Source: Mycolicibacterium rufum (GTDB lineage Bacteria > Actinomycetota > Actinomycetes > Mycobacteriales > Mycobacteriaceae). From it: a stretch of DNA of 64,000 nucleotides. Positions within the stretch are counted from its first letter, which is position 1, and every line of letters starts with the position of its first letter. Below, piece after piece: positions 52,139 to 60,228 of the stretch. The stretch spans positions 4,216,001-4,280,000 of the forward strand of contig NZ_CP092427.2 in the NCBI RefSeq assembly GCF_022374875.2, read 5' to 3'. The notes beneath the pieces are model-generated. The model was not told the DNA's origin. It made no database searches and saw nothing but the letters and a program-made list of their open reading frames with translations. Both the position numbers and the translations under genes were made by a program.

Positions 52139-52981
52139 GTGACGGACACAGCGCTGTTCTGCGGCATCGCCCTCGCCGAGCGGATCGAACGGGCCGAGGC
52201 CGGGCTGATCGTCGCGGCCACCGAGGCCGCCCGGGAGCGCGGCGGGTGGGGCGTCGTGATGCCGGTCGCCGGCGGGTTCGCCTGCTGCGCCGACGACGGG
52301 TCACCGATGAACAAGGTGGCCGGCCTGGGGTTCGCCGGCATGCCCGATGCTGCGGAACTCGACGCGATCGAACACACCTTCGCGGCGCACGGCGTTCCCG
52401 TGTCCGTCGAGCTGTGCCATCTGGCCGATCCGGCGGTCGCGACCGGTCTGACCGAACGTGGCTACCGACTGGTGGGTTTCGAGAACGTACTCGGCCGCGC
52501 CCTGCCCGGCGACCCGGTGCCCGCGCCGTCAGCCGGGGTGGAGATCCGCCGCGCCACGGCCGACGACATCCCGCACTGGCTCGACGTGATCATCGAGGGC
52601 TTCGCGCACCCCGACGGCGAGGGCGTGCCCAGCCACGAGTCCTTCCCGCGCGACGTCATCGAGCGGGCCGAGCGCGACATCGAGAAGGCCGGGGCGGTGG
52701 CCTATCTCGCGCTGCGCGACGGTGCCGTGGCCGGCGGTGCGAGCATGCGCTGCGATCGGGGCGTCGCGCAGCTCACCGGGGCCGCCACGGCGCCCGCCCA
52801 CCGCAGGCGCGGCGTGCAGGCCGCGCTGCTGCACCGCCGCCTGCGCGACGCCGCCGAACTCGGGTGCGACCTCGCCGTCGTCACCACCGCGCCAGCATCG
52901 ACGTCCCAGAAGAACGTGCAGCGCACCGGGTTCCAACTGCTCTACACCCGCGCGGTGCTCGTCGGGGGTGAGGTCGGCTAG
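52139..52981 (+). CDS. GNAT-family N-acetyltransferase
   Basis: The product (280 aa, GTG start) has an N-terminal helper domain and a C-terminal GNAT domain with acetyl-CoA motif A (LTGAATAPAHRRRGVQAALL, with the R/Q-x-x-G-x-G/A type loop). The stop codon TAG lies inside the target duplication of the IS481-type element and originally overlapped the stop of the amine-oxidase gene. The acceptor substrate is unknown. Confidence 0.85.
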   Translation: MTDTALFCGIALAERIERAEAGLIVAATEAARERGGWGVVMPVAGGFACCADDGSPMNKVAGLGFAGMPDAAELDAIEHTFAAHGVPVSVELCHLADPAVATGLTERGYRLVGFENVLGRALPGDPVPAPSAGVEIRRATADDIPHWLDVIIEGFAHPDGEGVPSHESFPRDVIERAERDIEKAGAVAYLALRDGAVAGGASMRCDRGVAQLTGAATAPAHRRRGVQAALLHRRLRDAAELGCDLAVVTTAPASTSQKNVQRTGFQLLYTRAVLVGGEVG

Positions 52982-52982
52982 G

Positions 52983-54098
52983 TGTGATGTCCAGGGAGGT
53001 TGTCCCTCCCGTTATCGGTGAGCCTGTGTGACAGGGAAGGCCCCCGGTTGTGAAGTGGAGCTGTCTAGGAACCGCTTCACCAACCAGGAGGCCTTCGTGT
53101 CCCACGCTAAAGCTGCTCTGACCCCGCGCGCTCGATTGAGGCTCGCCCGGCTCGTCGTCGAGTCCAACTGGACCTACGCCGCTGCCGCCAAGATGTTCAT
53201 GGTCGCCCACGCACGGCCAAGAAGTGGGCCGACCGGTTCCGCGCCGAGGGTGTCGCCGGGATGGACGACCGCAGTTCGCGACCACACCTCACCCCTACCA
53301 AGACCAGCCAGCAGGTCATGCGGCGGATCGTCGACGTGCGGTGGCGCAAGCGGTTGGGGCCGGTGCAGATAGCCGGTCAACTCGGAGTGCCGGCCTCCAC
53401 GGTGCATGCGGTGTTGACCCGGTGTCGGATCAACCGCTTGTCCTATATCGACCGCGTCACCGGTGAACCCATTCGACGCTATGAGCATGGCCATCCGGGC
53501 TCGTTGATCCACGTCGACGTCACCAAGTTCGCCAACATCCCCGACGGCGGCGGCCATAAGTTCCTGACTCATCAACAGAGCAAGCGCAACGCGCGCCAAA
53601 CGGCCCGACGCACTGGCGACCGCGGTGATCGCGCCCACCAATACCGGCCGAGAATAGGAATTGCGTTCCTGCACACCGTGATCGATGATCACTCCCGCGT
53701 GGCCTATGCCGAAATCTGTACCGACGAAACAGCGGTCACGGCGATCGGTGTGCTGCGGCGGGCCGTGACCTGGTTCGCCGAGCGGGGCGTCATCGTCGAA
53801 CGCGTCCTGTCCGACAACGGATCGGCCTACCGGTCCTACGCCTGGCGCGACGCCTGCACCGAACTGGACATAATCCCGAAGCGGACCCGTCCGTATCGGC
53901 CCCAGACCAACGGCAAGATCGAGCGATTCCACCGCACCCTGGGCGACGGTTGGGCCTACGCCCGGCTCTACCAATCGACCGAAGAACGCAACACCGCCCT
54001 ACCGGGTTGGCTGCACTTCTACAATCACCACCGAGCCCACTCCGCCATCGGAGGACAGCCACCGGTCACCCGACTGACCAACCTCCCTGGACATCACA
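52983..54098. mobile_element. IS481-family insertion sequence in a CTAG target
   Basis: The element is 1116 bp long. The ends are perfect 20-bp inverted repeats (TGTGATGTCCAGGGAGGTTG from 52983 and from 54098 on the other strand). The flanking GCTAGG is duplicated at 52977-52982 and 54099-54104 and fits the known IS481 preference for NCTAGN. The insertion falls in the overlapping stop codons of two convergent genes and leaves both proteins unchanged. Confidence 0.9.
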
Positions 54099-54103
54099 GC
54101 TAG
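53097..54103 (+). pseudogene. IS481-family transposase, frameshifted
   Basis: The frame from the GTG at 53097 gives the HTH start (SHAKAALTPRARLRLARLVV). A single lost base near 53212 (CACGCACGG for CACGCGACGG) breaks it. The second frame continues as AKKWADRFRAEGVAGMDD, then the rve core with HVDVTKFANI, VIDDHSRVAYAEI, LSDNGSAYRS and PQTNGKIERFHRTL. The final TAG (54101-54103) lies outside the element, in the duplicated target. It is probably inactive unless the lost base is an assembly error. Confidence 0.85.
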
Positions 54104-55455
54104 GCCGCGTCGGCGGCGAGCACCTCGCGGGCGGCCCGCTCTCCGGATCGCACGGCCCCGTCGACGAATCCGTACATCACCGAGGACGTCTCGGTGCCTG
54201 CCCAGTGGATGCGCCCGCACGGCGGCCGCAGCGCGGGCCCGAACTCGGTGAGCACCCCGGGCGGCGCGTGGCTGATCATCCCTCCGCCGGAGTACCGCTC
54301 CACCGACCAGTCCTGGTGGGTGAACCCCACCGGCGCAGCCGCTTTCGGCCCGAAGCGGCGCGCGAGCGCGTCGATGATCGCGGCTTCGCGATCGCGCGGC
54401 TCCATCCCGCTGAGCGTGCGGGCCGTCGGACCCTCGTTGACGACGGCCAGGATCCCGGGCCCGCCGCTGTGCGCGCACGCGTCGAGGGTGACCGCCGCGG
54501 CCGTGTCGGGCGCCGCGGACTGCCCGGTCAATCCGTCGTCGCGCCAGAACGGCGCCGGGTAGACCGCGTGGCACTTGAGCACGGCGCCCGAGGGCATGCG
54601 TTGATGCAGCAGCGATCGCTCCAGCGGGAGCGCGGGCTCGTAGCGGATCTGGCCGGCGATGGCGATCGGCACGGACACCACGACGTGCGACGCGCGGATC
54701 TGCGTGTCATCGCAGCACACCGTCACCCCGGTGCTGTCCTGCCGCAGGGATCGGACAGGGGCGTCGAGCTGGACGTCGTCGGCCAGGCGGTCGGCCATCG
54801 CGCGGTAGACGGCGCCCATGCCGCCGACAGGCCGTGAGTCCTCGGCACCCTGATCGACGCCGAGCACGAAGTCCGGTCCGCCCGCGCTGGCCAGCTGGTA
54901 CACGACGAACAGCAGCGAGAGTTCACTCGCGGCCGAGGTGTAGGTGCCCGCGAGTGCCATCTCGAGCAGGGCCCTGGCCTGCCGCACCGGCACGTGACCG
55001 GTCAGCCACTGCGCCAGCGTCGTCCGGTCCCACGACGCCGCCTTCGGAGCCTCCCAGGGCGCCGCCAGCGGAACCGATGCGCACATCCGCCGCAACCGGA
55101 GAAACGCCGTGCCGAGATTGGCCGACACCCACGGCCGCATCGACAGGGGAATGGTGCCGCGGTAGCGGTAGGTGCGACCGTCGACGATCATCATGGCCTC
55201 GCCGTCGGTGTACTGCTTGTACGAGGCGATGCCCAGTTCGGCCATCAGAGCGTAGATGCGGTCCTGGCCCGGTCCGATCCAGGTGCCGCCGTGGTCGATG
55301 TAGCTGCCGTCGGCGCGCGTCTCGGTGTAGGTGCGTCCACCCAGGCGATCCCGCGCCTCCACGACCACGACCGACCGCCCGGCCTGACGGAGTCGCAGCG
55401 CCGCCGTCAGGCCCGCGAAACCCGCGCCGACCACGACGCAGTCTGCGTCTGCCAT
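54100..55455 (-). CDS. Flavin monoamine oxidase family protein
   Basis: The product (451 aa) has the FAD-binding start CVVVGAGFAGLTAALRLRQA with EARDRLGGRTYT, then IDHGGTWIGPGQDRIYALM and the C-terminal FAD motif GRIHWAGTETSSVMYGFVDG. This is the layout of bacterial monoamine and putrescine oxidases. The substrate is not deducible. Its last codons are untouched by the adjacent IS element. Confidence 0.88.
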   Translation of the reverse strand: MADADCVVVGAGFAGLTAALRLRQAGRSVVVVEARDRLGGRTYTETRADGSYIDHGGTWIGPGQDRIYALMAELGIASYKQYTDGEAMMIVDGRTYRYRGTIPLSMRPWVSANLGTAFLRLRRMCASVPLAAPWEAPKAASWDRTTLAQWLTGHVPVRQARALLEMALAGTYTSAASELSLLFVVYQLASAGGPDFVLGVDQGAEDSRPVGGMGAVYRAMADRLADDVQLDAPVRSLRQDSTGVTVCCDDTQIRASHVVVSVPIAIAGQIRYEPALPLERSLLHQRMPSGAVLKCHAVYPAPFWRDDGLTGQSAAPDTAAAVTLDACAHSGGPGILAVVNEGPTARTLSGMEPRDREAAIIDALARRFGPKAAAPVGFTHQDWSVERYSGGGMISHAPPGVLTEFGPALRPPCGRIHWAGTETSSVMYGFVDGAVRSGERAAREVLAADAA

Positions 55456-55642
55456 GAGCTTCCCCCACCTCGACGGGATGAGATCTGCCTACCGCTCCTG
55501 GTTGCCGACGTCAAGAGTTCCGCCCCCGTCACAGCGGGATGAGGGTGCCCGAAAAAAACCCGTGGAGTATTCAAACTTATTGCCGCAGAGACGAATTCGA
55601 CAGCATCGAGTTGCACGCCCGGCGGCGGCCAGGGTAGGCTGA

Positions 55643-55756
55643 CCGAAGCGAAGGGGAGTAGCCCCCAATCGGATGGTCGACATACTGGCCGCTGCGGTGT
55701 ACGCGGAGGCCCGGCCTTCCGGACCGGATTCTTTCTCCGGTGGGCGAGACCTTCGG
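55643..55756 (+). promoter_or_regulatory. yybP-ykoY (manganese) riboswitch
   Basis: The conserved core of this class can be read. P1 is CCGAAG (55643-55648) with CTTCGG (55751-55756). The left internal loop is AAGGGGAGTAGCC (55651-55663), the opposing loop GGTCGACATACTGGCC, and the closing GCGAGACCTTC matches the class consensus. The class senses Mn2+ through two docked loops. It stands 77 bp before a GDT1/UPF0016 transporter gene, a typical target, so high Mn2+ should raise export. Confidence 0.85.
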
Positions 55757-55781
55757 CCGCACAGACCGTTTGGGTTGTCGG

Positions 55782-55803
55782 CCGGAGGCGTACCCACCTC
55801 CGG
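55782..55803 (+). promoter_or_regulatory. Hairpin between riboswitch and start codon (expression platform candidate)
   Basis: CCGGAGG (55782-55788) pairs with CCTCCGG (55797-55803) around an 8-nt loop. There is no T-run, and the ribosome binding site GAGGAG (55821-55826) is close by. The CCTCC strand could instead mask that site. Control of translation is more likely than termination, but this is inference. Confidence 0.4.
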
Positions 55804-55832
55804 ACGGCAGCCACCCGACCGAGGAGTCGTTC

Positions 55833-56570
55833 GTGATCTCCGCACTGCTGTTGAGCTTCGCCGTGATCTTCGTGGCCGAGCTGGGCGACAAGAGCCAGCT
55901 GATGGCGATGATGTTCGCGCTGCGCTACCGCTGGTGGGTGGTGCTGACCGCGATCCTCGCGGCGACCACCGCGGTGCACGTGCTCTCCGTCGCGATCGGG
56001 CATTACCTCGGGGCCGCGCTGCCCACCCACCTGCTCGGACTCATCGCCGGCGCGATGTTCGTGTTCTTCGGGCTGTGGACGTTGCGCGGTGACTCACTGT
56101 CCGCCGAGGAGGCGTCGCGCGCCCAGCGCGCCACCGCACCCGCGTTCTTCGTCGTCACCTCTGCGTTCATGCTCGCCGAACTCGGCGACAAGACGATGCT
56201 GGCGACCGTCACGCTGGCCGCCGACAACAACTGGCTCGGCGTGTGGATCGGCTCGACCATCGGCATGGTCGCCGCTGACGCGCTCGCCATCCTGGTCGGC
56301 GCCGTGGCGGGTAAGCATCTCCCGGAGCGGGTCATCCAGATCGCGGCGGCCGTCCTGTTCCTGCTCTTCGGCGCCTTCATGGTGATCGAGAACGTCTTCC
56401 CCGCGGCTCCGGTGCCGGCCGTGGTCGGCGGCGCGGCCGCGGTCGTGGCGGTGCTGGCCCTGATCGTGCGCGCGCTGCCGGAGCGGTTGCGGCCGGCTGT
56501 CCTGCGGCCCGGCCGGCAGGGGTCGGCCCTCCAGGAGGAACCGGTGACCTCCCCGCGTGGGCGGGACTGA
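55833..56570 (+). CDS. GDT1/UPF0016 family manganese exporter
   Basis: The product has 245 residues from the GTG at 55833, 6 nt after GAGGAG. It has six or seven membrane helices and the family's two E-x-G-D-K-S/T motifs (AELGDKSQLM at about 15-24 and AELGDKTMLA in the second half), which form the cation site. Bacterial members export Mn2+. The upstream Mn2+ riboswitch supports this role. Confidence 0.88.
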   Translation: MISALLLSFAVIFVAELGDKSQLMAMMFALRYRWWVVLTAILAATTAVHVLSVAIGHYLGAALPTHLLGLIAGAMFVFFGLWTLRGDSLSAEEASRAQRATAPAFFVVTSAFMLAELGDKTMLATVTLAADNNWLGVWIGSTIGMVAADALAILVGAVAGKHLPERVIQIAAAVLFLLFGAFMVIENVFPAAPVPAVVGGAAAVVAVLALIVRALPERLRPAVLRPGRQGSALQEEPVTSPRGRD

Positions 56571-56574
56571 CGCC

Positions 56575-56823
56575 TCAGATCGGGGTGACCGAGCGGATCG
56601 CGATCTGCTCGGTCTCGCACTGCCGGCAGGTCAGCGGCCGAACCTTCAACCGCACGTTGGCGATTCGCAGCGCCCGCTGACACATCGGGTACGGGCATCC
56701 GCACGACAGCGTGACCCACCACTGCGCCGGATGCGCCAGGGGTCCGCAGAAGCGTCGGCAGGTGCACAGGATGTCGGGGTCGAAATCCAGTTCCGCCAGC
56801 GACGGCTCCAGCATTGTGGTCAC
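56575..56823 (-). CDS. Small Cys-rich (zinc-ribbon-like) protein
   Basis: The product has 82 residues from the GTG at 56823 (TTG 56832 and ATG 56814 are alternatives). It contains eight cysteines in three groups: LCTCRRFC, LSCGCPYPMC and TCRQCET, likely zinc ligands. No family recognised. It converges with the manganese exporter gene, 4 bp apart. Confidence 0.6.
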   Translation of the reverse strand: MTTMLEPSLAELDFDPDILCTCRRFCGPLAHPAQWWVTLSCGCPYPMCQRALRIANVRLKVRPLTCRQCETEQIAIRSVTPI

Positions 56824-56904
56824 GGCCCCCAAGGCTAAAGTGAAGGTCGAGACTTGTGCGGGAGGCGCGCGCGGGCGGTTCGCCCGGCGTTGCGGGACCC
56901 CGCC

Positions 56905-56933
56905 CGAGGCGGGGCCCGGAAGGCCCCGCCTCG
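56905..56933 (+). terminator. Strong GC hairpin
   Basis: CGAGGCGGGGCC (56905-56916) pairs perfectly with GGCCCCGCCTCG (56922-56933) around CGGAA, and AGCGTCTTTCT follows on the plus strand. It also lies just downstream of the minus-strand gene ending at 56944, so it may stop transcription from either side. Confidence 0.6.
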
Positions 56934-56943
56934 AGCGTCTTTC

Positions 56944-57243
56944 TCAGAGGCGGATCCAGCGGCCCAGGAACCAGAACCCCCAGCCGTCGCCATTGCCCGC
57001 GGGCAGCGGCCGGACCTGCTGGCCGTTGTACTGGAACGGCTGATGATCCTGTCGGCCCTGGTCGATACCGCGGTGCTGCCAGTCGCCGTTCGGCTGCGGA
57101 GCAGGCTGGCAGGCCGGGGCGCCCGGCCGGCCACACGGCGCGCCCGGTTGTGCCCCGGCGATCCCCGCTCCGGCGCCGACGAGGCCCGCCAGGGCGATCC
57201 CGCCGGCGATCGCCGAGGCGCCCAGGGTTCGGGTGAAGGTCAT
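56944..57243 (-). CDS. Small secreted Gln/Pro-rich protein
   Basis: The product (99 aa) has a signal peptide (TLGASAIAGGIALAGLVGAG, ending AGAQP) and a mature part rich in Gly, Pro and Gln, ending GWGFWFLGRWIRL. Two cysteines (PCGRPGAPACQP) sit near the mature N-terminus. Typical of uncharacterised exported mycobacterial proteins. Confidence 0.7.
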   Translation of the reverse strand: MTFTRTLGASAIAGGIALAGLVGAGAGIAGAQPGAPCGRPGAPACQPAPQPNGDWQHRGIDQGRQDHQPFQYNGQQVRPLPAGNGDGWGFWFLGRWIRL

Positions 57244-57387
57244 GTGTTGCTCCGTTCTGTGTCCTGCGTGGCCTTCCGCCACACGAGCGACGACGTTAGG
57301 AGCGCGGCGTGGGTGCGCTCTGTGCGCAACCTCAGTGCGCGCTGTGCATCCGGTCACGAAAGGAAATCAAAACAGCCACAGCATGAT

Positions 57388-58761
57388 TCATGAGGATCCT
57401 GTGACGTGGGCACCCGCGTCACCGGGCAGTCGCACGGTCTCGATCAGCGAGAGGGCCAGCACCACGCCGAGCACCACGAACGTCGCGGCGAACGAGGTGA
57501 GCACCGTCAGCGCCAGCGCCGCCACGGCGATCCCGAGGCCTGCCGCGAGCTCCTGCACCGCGGCGTTGAGGGTGTTGGCGTGCGTGAGTTCCTCGCCGTC
57601 GACGTCGGCGAACGCGAGGCTGGCGTAGGCGGTGAAGCCGATCGACCGCAGCGCCCCGCTGACGTAGAGGATCAGCACCATCACCGCGACCGGGACACCC
57701 GGTCGCAGCACGGCGAGCATCCCGAACCAGGCCACCGACGCGATCCCGGTGACCAGCAGGACGCGCTTGATCCCCCACCGGCGCATCAGCGGAGTGGTGA
57801 CCGGCTTGATGGTCAGGTTGCCCAGGAACAACGCGGTGACCATCAGCCCCGCCGCGAACGGCGACCAGCCGAACTCGAGCTGGAACAGCAGCGGCACCAG
57901 GAACGGAACGGCGGTGACGACCAGCCGGTACACCGAGCCGCCGGTCACCGACACGCGCAGCGTCCGCACCCGCAGGACCGCCGGCCGGATCAGCGGTGCC
58001 GGGCTGCGGCGCAGGTGGTGGGCGGACATCGCCAGACACGCGACCCCGAGCAGCATCCCCGCCGCCACCCCGGTCCACGGCGTCCCGTCCGCCCGCACGC
58101 CTTCCACGGCGATGAGCATCGCCGCGATGCCTCCGCCGAGCAGGACCAGACCGCGCCAGTCGAAGGGCGGCGTGGGCGCGGCGGCCGGTTGACGCCGAAT
58201 CAGTCTGAGCGCCAACACAAATCCCACGAGCCCGATCGGGATGTTGACGAAGAAGATCCAGCGCCACGAGCCCACCGTGGCGATGGCCCCGCCCAGGGCG
58301 GGCGCCACCACCGGTGCGGCCAGCGCCGGCCAGGTCAGCAGCGCGATCGCCCGCACGAGGTCGGTCTTGGCGCTGGACCGCAGCACCGCGAGCCGGCCCA
58401 CGGGGACCATCAGCGCGCCGCCCACCCCCTGCGCCACCCGCATGCCGACCAGCATCGGCAGCGACGTGCTGAGCGCACACCCCAGCGACGCGACCGTGAA
58501 CACCGCGATCGCGGTGAGGAACACCGGACGGATGCCGAACCGGTCGGCCAGCCATCCGCTGCACGGAATCAGCACCGCCACCGTCACCAGGTAGGCCGAG
58601 ATCGCGAGGTTCACGTCCACGGCGGCCACCCCGAAAGACGTTGCGATCGCCGGGATCGCGGGCGCGATGATGCTGGCGTCCAGGATCTCCATGAAGAAGG
58701 CGCCCGCAACGAGCAGTGCCATCCCCCTCGGAAACGAGGGGGATGGCACCGACTCCGTCAT
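57388..58761 (-). CDS. MFS drug:H+ antiporter, DHA2 (EmrB/QacA) type
   Basis: The product (457 aa) has about 14 helices, the DHA2 motif FFMEILDASIIAPAIPAIA in helix 1, motif A GWLADRFGIRPVFL, and motif C GGAIATVGSWRWIFFVNIPI in helix 5. Such proteins export drugs and other hydrophobic compounds. No regulator gene is adjacent. Confidence 0.88.
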   Translation of the reverse strand: MTESVPSPSFPRGMALLVAGAFFMEILDASIIAPAIPAIATSFGVAAVDVNLAISAYLVTVAVLIPCSGWLADRFGIRPVFLTAIAVFTVASLGCALSTSLPMLVGMRVAQGVGGALMVPVGRLAVLRSSAKTDLVRAIALLTWPALAAPVVAPALGGAIATVGSWRWIFFVNIPIGLVGFVLALRLIRRQPAAAPTPPFDWRGLVLLGGGIAAMLIAVEGVRADGTPWTGVAAGMLLGVACLAMSAHHLRRSPAPLIRPAVLRVRTLRVSVTGGSVYRLVVTAVPFLVPLLFQLEFGWSPFAAGLMVTALFLGNLTIKPVTTPLMRRWGIKRVLLVTGIASVAWFGMLAVLRPGVPVAVMVLILYVSGALRSIGFTAYASLAFADVDGEELTHANTLNAAVQELAAGLGIAVAALALTVLTSFAATFVVLGVVLALSLIETVRLPGDAGAHVTGSS

Positions 58762-58804
58762 GGGCTCCCAACCTAGCCACCGCCCGCTCGCGCGGGCCGC
58801 CGGG

Positions 58805-59113
58805 TCAGCGGGTGCAGTTCAGGGTCACGGTCACCTTGGGCTTCGGGAACGTGGTGAACACGTTGATGTCGTCGTCGTCGATCGGGATGATCTGCGCGGG
58901 ACGGGAGAAGCTGTTGACGTTGGTGACCTCGCACTCGTCCAGCGGTCCACTGCCGATGCGGTTGATCCGCACGTCGGCACCGGAGGCCTTGAGCTGGTTG
59001 ATGGTCGCCACGGCGTTGCCGCCGGTGTCGGCGCTCGGTGCGGCATGCGCCGGCACGGCGAACGCCACCATCGCTGCGAAGGGCAGCAGGCCGGCGGCCA
59101 CGAATGTCTTCAT
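58805..59113 (-). CDS. Small secreted protein
   Basis: The product (102 aa) has a signal peptide ending PAHAAP. The mature part has one Cys pair (DECEVTN and LNCTR) and the pattern TINQLKASGADVRINRIGSG, typical of small exported mycobacterial proteins of unknown function. Confidence 0.75.
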   Translation of the reverse strand: MKTFVAAGLLPFAAMVAFAVPAHAAPSADTGGNAVATINQLKASGADVRINRIGSGPLDECEVTNVNSFSRPAQIIPIDDDDINVFTTFPKPKVTVTLNCTR

Positions 59114-59217
59114 GCGGAAACTCCTTGCGTCGAGTGCTCGTTGAGCGGTCACAACCGAGGACACGGCGGTGGCGGCCGTTCGGTTCAACGCGTGCCGAAG
59201 ATCAATGAATCCCGGGC

Positions 59218-60228
59218 TCAGAGCGCGTCGGCGAAATGGGTGTCGACGATGGCGCGGGCCAACGGGTACGCCCGCAACGCGATCGACGCCCTGTCCGCGA
59301 GCTCGCCGACGACCGCGGCGTCGAACCCGCGGGTGGTGACCACATCGGCGATCCACGCCGCGGTCTCCGGCACCGGCCTGCTGTCGCCGGTGAGCAGCAC
59401 CGCCGACACCGCGTGCAGCAGCTGGTTGAGTGCGTCCACCGCGACGTCGGCGTCGGCGCGGTCGGGCAGAGCGCCCGCTGTCACCGACCACCCGGCCGCG
59501 AGACCGTCGACCAAGGCGCGATGATCGTGTTCGAGATCGGCCTGCTCGGCCACCGCTTCCGGCGGCAGCGGCATCGCCGGCGGGACGACGGCGGGCAGAT
59601 CGGCGACCGCGGCCAGAGCACCCTGCGCATCGGCCGCCCACGCGGTCGCGCCCAGCGCCTTGGCCCGGACGTCGTCGACGCCGAACGCCGGTCCGCCCAC
59701 CACGATGGGCACGCCTGCGGCGGTGCTCGCCTCGATGAATCGGCGGGTTGCGGGCAGCGAGCCCAGCACCGAGCAGCTCACCGCCACCGACTCCGGGCCG
59801 TAGTCCTGCAGGTACTGGTTCAGCCGCGCCGGGGAGGTCGCCGCGCCCATCAGCACGCTGTCCCAGCCGTCGCTGCGCAGTGTGCAGTCGATGATCATCG
59901 CCGGCAGGGCGTGCCACTCCCGTTCGGCGCAGGCGACCAACACCCGCCCGCGGGTCGGGGGGCGGCGGCGGACGTGGCGGCCCACCGCTTTCGTCGCGGC
60001 GACCGCCATCGCCGTGGCCGCGTGCTCCTCGGCGATGGTCCACTCGCCGCGCTGCCAGCGTTCGCCGTTGTCCCGCTGGACCGCGGCGATGACGTCGGTC
60101 AGCACCGTCACCGGATCCATCCCGTCGTCGAGCAGGCGGGTCATCAGGGACTGGACGGCCGTGGCGTCCCGCGACGCCACGGCGTCCAGGTAGTCCCGCA
60201 TGCGGTCGTCGCCGGTCACCTCCCGCAT
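59218..60228 (-). CDS. Stand-alone cobalamin-binding protein of the CarH/LitR photoreceptor type
   Basis: The product has 336 residues. The N-terminal helical B12-cap (about 10-90) contains W58-x9-E68-H69 (RWQRGEWTIAEEHAATA), the light-sensing signature of CarH-type adenosylcobalamin receptors. The Rossmann-like B12 domain (about 93-220) has E104-x-H106 (base-off His ligand), S153-x-L155 and G178-G179 (VPIVVGG). No MerR DNA-binding domain is present; instead a helical C-terminal domain of about 110 residues follows. It overlaps the phosphatase gene by 13 bp, so it probably feeds a B12 or light signal into partner switching. Confidence 0.85.
   Translation of the reverse strand: MREVTGDDRMRDYLDAVASRDATAVQSLMTRLLDDGMDPVTVLTDVIAAVQRDNGERWQRGEWTIAEEHAATAMAVAATKAVGRHVRRRPPTRGRVLVACAEREWHALPAMIIDCTLRSDGWDSVLMGAATSPARLNQYLQDYGPESVAVSCSVLGSLPATRRFIEASTAAGVPIVVGGPAFGVDDVRAKALGATAWAADAQGALAAVADLPAVVPPAMPLPPEAVAEQADLEHDHRALVDGLAAGWSVTAGALPDRADADVAVDALNQLLHAVSAVLLTGDSRPVPETAAWIADVVTTRGFDAAVVGELADRASIALRAYPLARAIVDTHFADAL

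Noticed and set aside
53028..54103. Programmed frameshifting in the IS481-type transposase
   Set aside because: The family makes one uninterrupted transposase, and no slippery run exists at the break near 53212; a lost base explains it.
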